Shown here piece by piece: positions 23,861 through 32,115 of a DNA stretch of 32,115 nt; position 1 is the first letter of the stretch; every line of letters begins with the position of its first letter. This DNA is from Peptoniphilus_A sp001811425. Lineage in GTDB: Bacteria; Bacillota; Clostridia; Tissierellales; Peptoniphilaceae. The stretch is taken from positions 1-32,115 of the forward strand of contig NZ_KV804690.1 of assembly GCF_001811425.1 (NCBI RefSeq), read 5' to 3'. Under the pieces are notes generated by a model. The model had not been told where the DNA came from. It did not search any database and worked only from the letters and a program-made list of their open reading frames with translations. Position numbers and translations under genes: made by a program.

Positions 23861-25258
23861 ATGGAAAATAAAGAATTAATTAACGATATAAATAACAATG
23901 TAAATGAGTACATTAGGGATATAAAAGAAAATATTGATGAAAAGAAAGCCCTTGTCATAACTCATGGCTGCCAAATGAATGAGCACGATTCTGAAAAAAT
24001 AACTTGGCTCCTTGAAAAAATGGGCTACAGCTTTGTAAATGAAGTTGAAGATGCTGATTTAATAATTTTAAATACTTGCTCAGTAAGACACTCTGCAGAA
24101 GATAAGGTCTACGGTCAACTTGGAAATTTAAAAAATTTAAAGTCTAAGAAAAAAAATATAAAAGTTGCAGTTTGTGGCTGCATGATGCAAAGAGAAGAAT
24201 CAAGAAATTATGTTATAGAAAAATTTCCCAATGTGGATATTATCTTTGGAACAAATAATATTTGGAAACTCCCAGAACTTTTAAAGGCATCTTATCATGG
24301 CAAAAAACTTGCCATGGACATCGAAGAAAATCCACTTAGCATAGATAATTCTCTAGGCGCAAATAGACTTTATAATTTTAAGTCTTATGTGAATATTATG
24401 TATGGCTGCAACAATTTCTGTTCCTATTGCATAGTTCCTTACACAAGAGGAAGAGAGACAAGCAGAAGACCTCACGAAATAATAAGAGAAATTGAGGAGC
24501 TTGCAAAAAATGGAACTAAGGAAGTAACTCTCATTGGTCAAAATGTAAATTCTTACGGAAAAACTTTTGACGATAAATATTCCTTTGCAAATCTTCTTGA
24601 AGAAATTAATGACATAAAGGGAATAGAGAGAATAAGATTTATGACATCCCATCCAAAGGATATTTCTGATGAATTAATTTATTCCTTTAAAAACTTAGAT
24701 AAACTTTGTAATTTCTTACATCTTCCAGTTCAAGCTGGCTCATCAAGAGTTCTTAAGATGATGAACAGAAAATACACAAAAGAAGATTATCTAAGAAAGA
24801 TAGATAAGGTAAAAAGTGTTAATCCAAACATTGCCCTTTCCACAGACATAATGGTTGGTTTTCCTGGTGAAAGTGAAGAAGATTTTCTTGACACCTTAGA
24901 TTTAGTTAAAAAAGTTGAGTATGACACAGCCTTTACTTTTATTTATTCCATGAGGGAAAATACTCCTGCCGCAAGAATGGAACAAGTCCCTGATAAAGTT
25001 AAACATGAGAGGTTTGAGAGACTTTTAGATATTTTATATCCAATTCAAGAAAAGAAAAATAAAGCTTTTATTGGAAAAGATGTAGATGTACTTGTTGAAG
25101 ATTTCTCAAAAAAGGACGATACCAATGTTAGTGGAAGAAATGATGAATTTAAACTAATAAATTTCAAGGGAAATAAAAATGATATTGGAAAAATTTTAAA
25201 AGTTAAGGTAACAGAAGCAAATAGTTTTTCTCTAGTAGGTGAAAGAATTGAATCGTGA
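23861..25258 (+). CDS. miaB: tRNA-2-methylthio-N6-dimethylallyladenosine synthase MiaB
   Basis: MiaB adds a methylthio group to i6A37 in tRNAs that read UNN codons, acting after MiaA. The 465-residue protein has the methylthiotransferase N-terminal domain with its cluster cysteines C37 (HGCQMN), C73 (NTCSVR) and C107 (CGCMMQ). The radical SAM motif CxxxCxxC is at C183, C187 and C190, followed by VPYTRGRE and a C-terminal TRAM domain. All cluster ligands are intact. It leads the operon. The last gene of tRNA position-37 modification, miaA, lies three genes later, so the mismatch-repair genes sit between the two tRNA-modification genes, an order common in clostridia. Confidence 0.97.
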   Translation: MENKELINDINNNVNEYIRDIKENIDEKKALVITHGCQMNEHDSEKITWLLEKMGYSFVNEVEDADLIILNTCSVRHSAEDKVYGQLGNLKNLKSKKKNIKVAVCGCMMQREESRNYVIEKFPNVDIIFGTNNIWKLPELLKASYHGKKLAMDIEENPLSIDNSLGANRLYNFKSYVNIMYGCNNFCSYCIVPYTRGRETSRRPHEIIREIEELAKNGTKEVTLIGQNVNSYGKTFDDKYSFANLLEEINDIKGIERIRFMTSHPKDISDELIYSFKNLDKLCNFLHLPVQAGSSRVLKMMNRKYTKEDYLRKIDKVKSVNPNIALSTDIMVGFPGESEEDFLDTLDLVKKVEYDTAFTFIYSMRENTPAARMEQVPDKVKHERFERLLDILYPIQEKKNKAFIGKDVDVLVEDFSKKDDTNVSGRNDEFKLINFKGNKNDIGKILKVKVTEANSFSLVGERIES

Positions 25259-27860
25259 AAAATTAACTCCTATGATGCAGCAATATCTTGCTGTAAAGGA
25301 TGAGAATCCTGATGCAATTTTATTTTTTAGGCTTGGCGATTTCTATGAAATGTTCTTTGACGATGCACTTCTTGCATCAAGAGAACTTGAAATAACTCTC
25401 ACAAAAAGAGATGCAGGTCTTGAAGAAAAGGCTCCTATGTGTGGAGTTCCATATCATGTGGCATCAGGATATATTTCAAAATTAATAAATAAGGGCTATA
25501 AGGTTGCCATTTGCGACCAAATGGAAGACCCAAAATTCGCCAAGGGCATAGTTAAAAGAGAAGTAACTCAAATTATTACTCCGGGAACCTTTACGGACAC
25601 TGAATATTTAAAGAGTGACTTGAATAATTATCTTCTTTCAATTTTTATTCACGGCTATTCTTTAAATTTAACATATTCAGATTATTCAACAGGAGAAATT
25701 TATTTTACAGAAAAAACTTTTTTGTCAAAGTCCGAATTGTATAATTTCTTACAAGATGAAATCGATAGAATTAGTCCCAATGAAATTTTATTAAATGATG
25801 AAGTTACTGCAAAGTTTAAGGAGAAAATAAAAGGAGATAATATTTTTGTAAATCCCTATCTTTCAGATAATTTAAGGGAAACCAATTTATTTAAAGATCT
25901 TGGGGAATATTTTAGTGAAAATTTCAAAGAAAATTTAAAAAATTTCTTGTCATCAAATAATATTTCTGATTACACATCATTAAAAAAAATTTTACAGTAC
26001 TTGGTTGTTACTCAAAAAATTAATTTAAAGCACATAAATAATATTAAACTCTATAATAATTTTGATTATTTAATCTTAGACGAAAGCTCAAAGAGAACAC
26101 TTGAAGTAGTAAAAGGACTTAATACTTTTAGCAAAAAGGGTTCCCTATTAGACGTACTTGACAAGTGCAGCACCTCTATGGGTTCTCGTAAGTTAAAAAA
26201 ATGGGTGGAAAGTCCACTGGTAAATTTAAATAAAATTTATGAGAGACAAAATTTAATAGAAGCCTTTACGAGAGACTTGCTTCTTCAAGACAAATTAGAA
26301 AAAATCTTAAAAGAAGTCTATGACATTGAAAGGCTTGTAGTAAAAATTTCCAATGGAAGTGTAAATCCTCGTGAAGTTTATTCTCTTAAAAATACAATTA
26401 TAAATTCTAAGAAAATAAAAGAAATTTTAGAAATTTACAAGAATGATTATTTAAATTCTTTGGCAAGAGAATTTATAGATTTAAGTGATATTTTTGAAAA
26501 AATAGATGCCCTTTTAATTGAAAATCCTCCTGTGGTAATAGAAGAAAACAGGATAATTAAAGAAGGATATTCTGAGGACTTAGATGAGCTCTTTAAAATT
26601 GCTACTGAAGGCAAGAACTGGTTACTGGATTTTGAAAACAAAGAGAGAGAAAGAACTGGAATAAAAAAATTAAAGGTTAAACACAATAAAATTCTTGGAT
26701 ATTTTATTGAAGTTACTAAATCTTTTTTAGATGAAGTTCCAGATGATTACATTAGAAAGCAAACCTTAGTTGGCTCAGAAAGATTTTTCTCCCTTGAATT
26801 AAAGGACATGGAAGGAAAGCTCCTTGGATCTAAAGAGAGAGCTTTGACATTACAAGCTGAAATATATAATGGTTTAAAGGACTATATTGCAGGAGAAATT
26901 TATAGGATACAAATTTTAGCAGACAAACTTTCGAATTTAGACTCAATTTTGTCACTGGCAAAAGTTTCTAATTTAAACAATTATGTAAGACCAGACTTTA
27001 ACCAAGAAGGCTTTATTGAAATAAAAAATGGACGACATCCAATAGTGGAAACTTACATGAAGGATGATTTTTTCGTTCCAAATGACACTTTTATTGACAC
27101 TGATAAGCATATGATCCACATAATCACTGGCCCAAATATGGCAGGGAAGTCTACTTATATGAGACAGGTTGCCCTAATAACTATTATGGCTCATATAGGA
27201 TCCTTCGTACCCTGTGACAGTGCAAATATTTCGCTTGTAGATAGAATTTTTACAAGAATTGGTGCTAGCGATAATCTCTCCAAGGGACAATCTACCTTTA
27301 TGGTTGAGATGCAAGAAGTTGCCGATATTATCGACAATGCAACGCCAAAATCCTTACTTATTTTGGATGAAGTTGGCAGGGGAACTAGTACCTTTGATGG
27401 TCTTGCCATAGCAAATGCAATAATCGAATACATTGCAGAAAATATTAAAGCAAAAACTCTTTTTGCAACCCACTACCACGAACTTGTTCATCTCGAAGAA
27501 AAATATGATTCAGTAGAAAATTTAACTATTGCAGTTGATAGGCAAGATGACGAAATAATTTTCTTAAGAAAAATAATAAAAGGTTTTACAAATAATTCCT
27601 ATGGCATCGATGTTGCAAAGCTTGCAGGTATCGATGATACTATAATTAATAGAGCCAAAGAAGTATTGTATGTAATTGAAAAGGAAAATGAAGATATAAG
27701 CATTGACTTAAATAAAGAATATATTAGAGAAGAAAATAATAATCCAGAAATAATGAACTTCATAGACAAGTTAAAGGAAATAAATATTCTCGAAATAAGT
27801 CCCATGGAATCCTTTAATTTGTTAAATGAAATTGTAAATAAATCTAAGGAGTTGCAATGA
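25248..27860 (+). CDS. mutS: DNA mismatch repair protein MutS
   Basis: MutS recognises base mismatches and small loops and recruits MutL. Counted from the TTG at 25248 the protein has 870 residues. The mismatch-contacting F-x-E is F32-Y-E34 (GDFYEMF). The ATPase domain has Walker A GPNMAGKSTYM near residue 626 and Walker B LLILDEVGRGTSTFDG, then ATHYHEL. A GTG at 25239 would add three residues, but AGGTG at 25237-25241 is well spaced for the TTG at 25248, and that start gives the usual short N-terminus. The gene overlaps the 3' end of miaB by 11 bases, suggesting coupling. The C-terminal tail is of normal MutS1 length, so this is not the recombination-type MutS2. Confidence 0.96.
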   Translation: MNREKLTPMMQQYLAVKDENPDAILFFRLGDFYEMFFDDALLASRELEITLTKRDAGLEEKAPMCGVPYHVASGYISKLINKGYKVAICDQMEDPKFAKGIVKREVTQIITPGTFTDTEYLKSDLNNYLLSIFIHGYSLNLTYSDYSTGEIYFTEKTFLSKSELYNFLQDEIDRISPNEILLNDEVTAKFKEKIKGDNIFVNPYLSDNLRETNLFKDLGEYFSENFKENLKNFLSSNNISDYTSLKKILQYLVVTQKINLKHINNIKLYNNFDYLILDESSKRTLEVVKGLNTFSKKGSLLDVLDKCSTSMGSRKLKKWVESPLVNLNKIYERQNLIEAFTRDLLLQDKLEKILKEVYDIERLVVKISNGSVNPREVYSLKNTIINSKKIKEILEIYKNDYLNSLAREFIDLSDIFEKIDALLIENPPVVIEENRIIKEGYSEDLDELFKIATEGKNWLLDFENKERERTGIKKLKVKHNKILGYFIEVTKSFLDEVPDDYIRKQTLVGSERFFSLELKDMEGKLLGSKERALTLQAEIYNGLKDYIAGEIYRIQILADKLSNLDSILSLAKVSNLNNYVRPDFNQEGFIEIKNGRHPIVETYMKDDFFVPNDTFIDTDKHMIHIITGPNMAGKSTYMRQVALITIMAHIGSFVPCDSANISLVDRIFTRIGASDNLSKGQSTFMVEMQEVADIIDNATPKSLLILDEVGRGTSTFDGLAIANAIIEYIAENIKAKTLFATHYHELVHLEEKYDSVENLTIAVDRQDDEIIFLRKIIKGFTNNSYGIDVAKLAGIDDTIINRAKEVLYVIEKENEDISIDLNKEYIREENNNPEIMNFIDKLKEINILEISPMESFNLLNEIVNKSKELQ

Positions 27861-29716
27861 TTAGACTTTTAGATGAAGCAACTATTTCAAAAATAGCTGC
27901 AGGAGAAATAATTGAAAACTCTGCCTCAATAGTGAAGGAATTAGTGGAAAATTCTATTGATGCAGGTGCAGATGACATTCTCGTTGAAATAAGAGGGGAG
28001 AGCACTGACTATATTAAGGTGTCAGACAATGGCTCTGGCTTTTCTGAAGATGACCTTGAAGTGGCCTTTCTTCGCCACTCCACATCAAAGCTAGAAAAAA
28101 TTGAAGACCTAGAAAAAATAAGGACACTAGGTTTCCGTGGAGAAGCTCTTGCAAGCATTTCAAATATTTCAAAAATCAAACTTATGACAAAGAGGGAAGA
28201 GGACCTTGCAGGTAATTCTCTCTTAATTGAAAATGGAAAAATTATAAAGAAAAATAAAGTTGGTATGCCCAAGGGCACGACCTTTGTCATAAGTGATGTC
28301 TTTTACAATACCCCAGTTAGAAAAAAATTTTTGCGAAAAGATTTAACTGAGATAAATAATATAATTGACATTGTACAAAAAATTGCCCTAAGTAACAATA
28401 ATATAAAATTTACTCTTATAAGAGATGGAAAAATTATTTTAAATACAGGAAGCGACAAGGATCCCATTAATAGAATTTTTAGTATTTTAGGTTCAGAAAT
28501 TGCATCTTCTTTAAATGAAAGGTCTTTTGAATCAGAGAATTATAAGATTAAGGGGTTTTTCTCTGACAACAAACTCTTTAGGTCAAATAGAGACAGCCAA
28601 TATATTTTTGTAAACGGAAGATTTATAAGAAACATTAACATATCAAGGGCAGTGGAAAAAAATTATCACTCTCTAATTCCGCTAAACAGGTATCCAGTCT
28701 TTGTATTATACCTTGACATTGACCCAAAGCTAATTGATGTAAATATTCATCCAAAGAAAAATGAAATAAAAATTTCCAATGAAAATATTTTATCTGCTCT
28801 TTTGGCTGAAGTTGTAGAAGAAGTAATTTTCCCAAATAGAAGCATTAGAGAAATTGAAATAGAAGATAAAAAGGAAAATGTAAGTGTCTTTGACATATTT
28901 GAAGAAGAGTCTATTGAAGCAGAAGAACAAGAAAGAAATACAGATTTAAAAAGCCTTTGGGATATAGAAAAAGAAACAAGTGAAGATTCTTTAAAGAAGA
29001 CTTTTAATGAAGATGCGGTTTTATATAAAGAAAACTTAAAAGAAGATATAAATCCAGAAGAAGAAAAATTTTTCACTGAAGAACATGAAGAAAAAAACTT
29101 TTTATTTAACAGGGAAAAAAGTCATATAGATGAAAAACTTTTAAATACAAGAATAGCAGGTGTTCTCTTTAAGACTTATATACTTTTAGAAAATCAAAGA
29201 GAGGGCATTACTTTTCTAGTAGATCAACACGCTGCCCACGAAAGAGTAAACTACGAGAAATTTTTGCACATGTATTTAAAGAGTGAGATCACTTCACAAA
29301 TTTTACTAAAGCCAGAAATAATTGAACTTAATCAAATGGAATACGACAAAATTTTAAATTATTTAGATCTTTTTACAAAGCTTGGTTTTAAAATTGAGGA
29401 CTTTGGCGACAAATCTGTAGTTCTTAGAGAAGTGCCAATGATTTTTGGCTTGCCAACCTATGTAAATTTTATTAGGGATATAATTGATTCTCTAGACAAG
29501 GAGATTTCATCAAATTATGAGGCTGATTTATATAAAATAATGAAAAAGGCCTGCAAGGCATCAGTCAAGGCTGGAGATGACTTATCAGATATGGAAATCG
29601 AGTCACTTATTAGGGACTTAAAAAATTGTGAAAATCCCTATACTTGTCCTCATGGCAGACCTACTGTTGTTGAAGTATCAAAACACACTATATCAAAATT
29701 ATTTTTGAGGGAATAA
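27857..29716 (+). CDS. mutL: DNA mismatch repair protein MutL (endonuclease type)
   Basis: MutL couples mismatch recognition by MutS to strand incision. The 619-residue protein has the GHKL ATPase domain (KIAAGEII at 12-19, ELVENSIDAGA at 28-38, DNGSG at 57-61, GFRGEAL at 92-98). A variable acidic linker spans about 330-425. The C-terminal dimerisation domain carries the endonuclease motif DQHAAHERVNYE (456-467) and CPHGRP (597-602). This is the nicking version typical of bacteria without MutH and Dam methylation. The ATG overlaps the mutS stop (ATGA), so the two proteins are likely translationally coupled. Confidence 0.96.
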   Translation: MIRLLDEATISKIAAGEIIENSASIVKELVENSIDAGADDILVEIRGESTDYIKVSDNGSGFSEDDLEVAFLRHSTSKLEKIEDLEKIRTLGFRGEALASISNISKIKLMTKREEDLAGNSLLIENGKIIKKNKVGMPKGTTFVISDVFYNTPVRKKFLRKDLTEINNIIDIVQKIALSNNNIKFTLIRDGKIILNTGSDKDPINRIFSILGSEIASSLNERSFESENYKIKGFFSDNKLFRSNRDSQYIFVNGRFIRNINISRAVEKNYHSLIPLNRYPVFVLYLDIDPKLIDVNIHPKKNEIKISNENILSALLAEVVEEVIFPNRSIREIEIEDKKENVSVFDIFEEESIEAEEQERNTDLKSLWDIEKETSEDSLKKTFNEDAVLYKENLKEDINPEEEKFFTEEHEEKNFLFNREKSHIDEKLLNTRIAGVLFKTYILLENQREGITFLVDQHAAHERVNYEKFLHMYLKSEITSQILLKPEIIELNQMEYDKILNYLDLFTKLGFKIEDFGDKSVVLREVPMIFGLPTYVNFIRDIIDSLDKEISSNYEADLYKIMKKACKASVKAGDDLSDMEIESLIRDLKNCENPYTCPHGRPTVVEVSKHTISKLFLRE

Positions 29717-30625
29717 ATGGAAAATTTAGTTATAATAACAGGACCAACTGGAATAGGGAAGACAGAACTTTCCCTAGAACTCGCAAAAAAATATAAGGGC
29801 GAGATAATTTCCAGTGACTCCATGCAAATTTATAAAAAATTAAATATTGGCACTGCAAAAATTGATTTAGATAAAACAAGCATCCCTCACCACATGATTG
29901 ATATAATAGAGCCTTCTGATAATTTTACTGTTGCTGATTTTAAAAGTTCTGCAACAAAAATTATTACTGACATAAATAATAGAGGTGGACTTCCTTTTTT
30001 AGTTGGGGGAACGGGACTTTACATCAATTCTCTTGTATATAATTTAGATTTTACAGAGACTGAGCCAGACTATGAGTATAGAGATGAACTTAGAGAGATA
30101 TTAGAGGAAGAAGGAAGCGAATTTTTATACGAAAAACTTCAAGATCAAGATAGGAATATGGCAGAAAAAATCCACAAAAACAACGGTCAGAGAATTATAA
30201 GAGCCTTAGAGATTATAAAAAATGGCAATAAAAAGGGCGACAATTTTCGAGAAGAAAATAATGACTACAATTTAATTTACATCGGCCTTAATATGGATAG
30301 GGCTAAACTTTACCAAAAGATTAACCAAAGAGTAGATAAAATGATTGACTTAGGCCTTATAGATGAAGTAAAAAATCTTTTAGACGAAGGACTCGACAAA
30401 AACTCACAATCACTTAAGGCTATTGGCTACAAAGAAGTGATTTCTTATTTAGATGGTGAGATTGATTTCGACGAAATGGTTGGTTTAATTAAAAAAAATT
30501 CACGACACTATGCCAAGAGACAGCTTACTTGGTTTAGAAGAGATAAAAGAATTAAGTGGTTTGACAGAGAATCAGACGCAATACTTTCTGATATAAAAAA
30601 TTATATTGACAGTAGATTAGTTTAG
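29717..30625 (+). CDS. miaA: tRNA dimethylallyltransferase MiaA
   Basis: MiaA transfers a dimethylallyl group to A37 of tRNAs reading UNN codons, making the substrate of MiaB. The 302-residue length is normal. The P-loop GPTGIGKT is at residues 9-16, followed by SSDSMQIYK (the catalytic aspartate region), TAKI, PHHMIDI and GGTGLYINSL. The C-terminal AKRQLTWFRR is the tRNA-binding signature. The ATG follows the mutL stop directly (no gap). In many clostridia hfq comes next; here a PLP enzyme does. Confidence 0.97.
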   Translation: MENLVIITGPTGIGKTELSLELAKKYKGEIISSDSMQIYKKLNIGTAKIDLDKTSIPHHMIDIIEPSDNFTVADFKSSATKIITDINNRGGLPFLVGGTGLYINSLVYNLDFTETEPDYEYRDELREILEEEGSEFLYEKLQDQDRNMAEKIHKNNGQRIIRALEIIKNGNKKGDNFREENNDYNLIYIGLNMDRAKLYQKINQRVDKMIDLGLIDEVKNLLDEGLDKNSQSLKAIGYKEVISYLDGEIDFDEMVGLIKKNSRHYAKRQLTWFRRDKRIKWFDRESDAILSDIKNYIDSRLV

Positions 30626-30633
30626 GAGAAAAG

Positions 30634-31929
30634 ATGACAATATACGACAAATTATTTGAAGAAGAATACAATATCGATAAAAAAATAATTGATTTTGTAA
30701 ATAAAAATGAAGAAAAACTAAAAAATAGATTTCAAGAATTTAGTGACATTGCACAGTATAATCAAGTTAAGATTTTAAAGGCCATGCAGGAAGAAGGTTT
30801 AAAATCTACAGATTTTAACTGGACTACAGGCTATGGTTATGGAGATATTGGAAGAGACAAGGTAGAAAGCATCTACACCAGAATTTTTAAGACAGAGGAT
30901 AGCCTTGTGAGGTCAAATATTGTATCAGGAACTCACGCCATTACACTGGCAATTAAATCTGTATTAAAACCAGGAGATCACTTCTTATCTGTTACTTCTA
31001 CGCCCTATGATACGCTTCAAAAAGTAATTGGATTAAGGGGGGACAGCCCTGACTCTTTAATAAAAACTGGATATGAATACTCTGAAGTGCCCTTAATAGA
31101 TAATAAAATCGATGTAAAGAGCATCAAAAATTATATTAAAAAAAACACTTCTCTTGTTATTATGCAAAGGTCAACGGGTTATTCAAATAGGAGGGCCTTT
31201 ACAATTTCTGAACTAAAAGAAGCAATTGATGAAGTGAAGAGGATAAATAAAAATATAAAAATTTTTGTGGACAATTGCTATGGAGAATTTACAGAACTTA
31301 TTGAACCAAGTGAGCTTGGAATAGATATTATGGCAGGTTCACTTATAAAAAATCCAGGAGGAGGAATTTCCTACACAGGTGGTTATGTAGCAGGGAAGGC
31401 TGAACTTGTAGAAAGAGCAGCAAATATTTTAACAGCACCTGGAATAGGAAAGGACTGCGGACTAAGCTTTGGCATGACAAGACAAATCCTTCAAGGACTT
31501 TTTATGTCCCCAAAAATTGTTGAAGATGCAATAAAGGGTGCTATGCTTTTTTCAAAATGTTTTGAAGAATTGGGCTTTAAAACTATTCCATCAAGCGATG
31601 ACCCAAGAAGCGATATTGTAACAGCAATTGAACTAAAAAAACCTGAAATTTTAGAGACTTTTTGCAAATACATTCAATTTTCTTCTCCAGTTGACTCAGA
31701 ATTCACTCCTATGCCTTGGGACATGCCAGGATATGATGATAAGGTAATAATGGCAGCAGGGGACTTTATAGAAGGCTCATCCATAGAACTTTCAGCAGAT
31801 GGACCAATGAGAGAGCCTTATTATGTATATTTCCAAGGAGGACTTTCTTACTATCATATTAAATTCGCATTGATACATCTCTTAAATGCCCTTGATAAGG
31901 AAAATTTAGTCACAATTCAAGAAGATTAA
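30634..31929 (+). CDS. Methionine gamma-lyase family (YnbB-like) PLP enzyme
   Basis: A 431-residue PLP-dependent fold-type I protein of the family often labelled methionine gamma-lyase or aluminium resistance protein (B. subtilis YnbB). The SGTHAI segment (98-103) belongs to the cofactor-binding loop, DNCYGEF (213-219) carries the aspartate that contacts the PLP nitrogen, and K239 in GSLIKNPGGG is the probable Schiff-base lysine. The family label rests on homology; most members are not biochemically tested, so the substrate is unproven. It has GGAG upstream and follows miaA by eight bases, as in other Firmicutes. No terminator with a T-tail for this operon is visible downstream. Confidence 0.88.
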   Translation: MTIYDKLFEEEYNIDKKIIDFVNKNEEKLKNRFQEFSDIAQYNQVKILKAMQEEGLKSTDFNWTTGYGYGDIGRDKVESIYTRIFKTEDSLVRSNIVSGTHAITLAIKSVLKPGDHFLSVTSTPYDTLQKVIGLRGDSPDSLIKTGYEYSEVPLIDNKIDVKSIKNYIKKNTSLVIMQRSTGYSNRRAFTISELKEAIDEVKRINKNIKIFVDNCYGEFTELIEPSELGIDIMAGSLIKNPGGGISYTGGYVAGKAELVERAANILTAPGIGKDCGLSFGMTRQILQGLFMSPKIVEDAIKGAMLFSKCFEELGFKTIPSSDDPRSDIVTAIELKKPEILETFCKYIQFSSPVDSEFTPMPWDMPGYDDKVIMAAGDFIEGSSIELSADGPMREPYYVYFQGGLSYYHIKFALIHLLNALDKENLVTIQED

Positions 31930-32005
31930 ATTACTTTTGTTAAAATAAACTCATAAAATTTTACAGACAAATTAACTAAAATTTGAAATCAAAATTAATA
32001 TAAAA

Positions 32006-32030
32006 ATAGGGACGCTTATAACATCCCTAT
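32006..32030 (-). terminator. Hairpin with terminator features on the minus strand
   Basis: ATAGGGA (32006-32012) pairs with TCCCTAT (32024-32030) around an 11-base loop. On the minus strand the stem is followed by a T-run (complement of 32001-32006 region), as in an intrinsic terminator for leftward transcription. On the plus strand the tail is A-rich, so it is a poor terminator for the miaB operon. Any leftward gene would lie beyond the right edge. Confidence 0.45.
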
Positions 32031-32086
32031 AAAAAACTTACTATTTTCTTTATAAATAAATTTTAAGATAAATACCCTTACTATAT

Positions 32087-32115
32087 TGAACTGACCCCCA
32101 AAAGTTGGACTAACA
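32087..32115 (+). mobile_element. Probable terminal inverted repeat of an IS3-family element (cut by window edge)
   Basis: The last 29 bases begin TGAACTGACCCC and continue with CAAAAGTTGGACTAACA. This strongly resembles the terminal inverted repeats of IS3-family (IS150/IS3-group) insertion sequences, which read TG...CTGACCCC.AAAAGTTGGACA going inward. The orientation means the element body, with its transposase, lies to the right outside the window. The recognition is from memory of the consensus; neither transposase nor the opposite end is visible. Confidence 0.6.

Noticed and set aside
25239..25247. GTG start for mutS at 25239
   Set aside because: The AGGTG that would serve as ribosome binding site overlaps this GTG itself and is well placed for the TTG at 25248.
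31930..32000. Terminator for the miaB operon directly after the last gene
   Set aside because: Only short A/T palindromes such as TAAAATTTTA are present, with no G/C-containing stem followed by a T-run on the plus strand.
1..32115. CRISPR arrays, tRNA or rRNA genes, prophage or defence islands
   Set aside because: No regularly spaced repeats, cloverleaf-like or rRNA-like sequence, or recognisable phage or defence proteins were found; the longest non-coding stretch outside the N gap is under 200 bases.

Overview
This is a low-GC, gene-dense chromosomal segment from an anaerobic Gram-positive bacterium (Firmicutes/Bacillota). Gene content, A/T-rich codon use, frequent TTG starts, GGTGA/GGAGG ribosome binding sites and SepF/YlmH-type division genes suggest a Clostridia/Tissierellia relative, possibly in the Peptoniphilus/Anaerococcus/Finegoldia group. 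The family-level placement is inference. Almost everything is core housekeeping. No tRNA, rRNA, CRISPR, phage or toxin/defence locus was seen. The only mobile DNA is a probable IS3-family end cut by the right edge.

Layout. (1) 124-7996, plus strand: recJ, relA/spoT-type rel, dtd, an MBL-fold hydrolase, a HemZ-like radical SAM protein and a divergent MurE-like Mur ligase. These are overlapping or a few bases apart, behind one promoter at 70-98. (2) 8143-13367, plus strand: aspS, an RseC-like membrane protein, two unrecognised membrane-anchored coiled-coil proteins and a TraB/PrgY-family membrane protein. A strong promoter (7999-8027) and a leader with a hairpin directly before the aspS ribosome binding site precede them, and a bidirectional terminator (13381-13410) ends the unit. 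(3) 13397-14737, minus strand: the two halves of a split ThrE-type amino-acid exporter. The small subunit is interrupted by a 100-N assembly gap (13840-13939). (4) 14846-17777, plus strand: der, plsY, gpsA (ribosome assembly GTPase plus the first steps of phospholipid synthesis). (5) 17829-23780, plus strand: an HlyD-like protein, yggS, sepF, ylmH, lspA, rluD and an FAD-dependent dehydrogenase, ending at a clean terminator. (6) 23861-31929, plus strand: miaB, mutS, mutL, miaA and a Met-gamma-lyase-family PLP enzyme. This combines both enzymes of ms2i6A tRNA modification with methyl-directed-type mismatch repair (endonuclease MutL version). (7) 31930-32115: non-coding, with a hairpin that fits leftward termination and a probable IS3-family terminal inverted repeat.

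No dramatic unknown system is evident. The features most worth a second look are the Mur ligase, which keeps the ATP-binding half but lacks the usual MurE C-terminal motifs and lies where hisS is often found in relatives; the tandem pair of membrane-anchored coiled-coil proteins; and the structured aspS leader. The FAD dehydrogenase carries a CxxCxxC motif, the RseC-like protein stands alone without redox partners here, and an IS end lies at the right edge.
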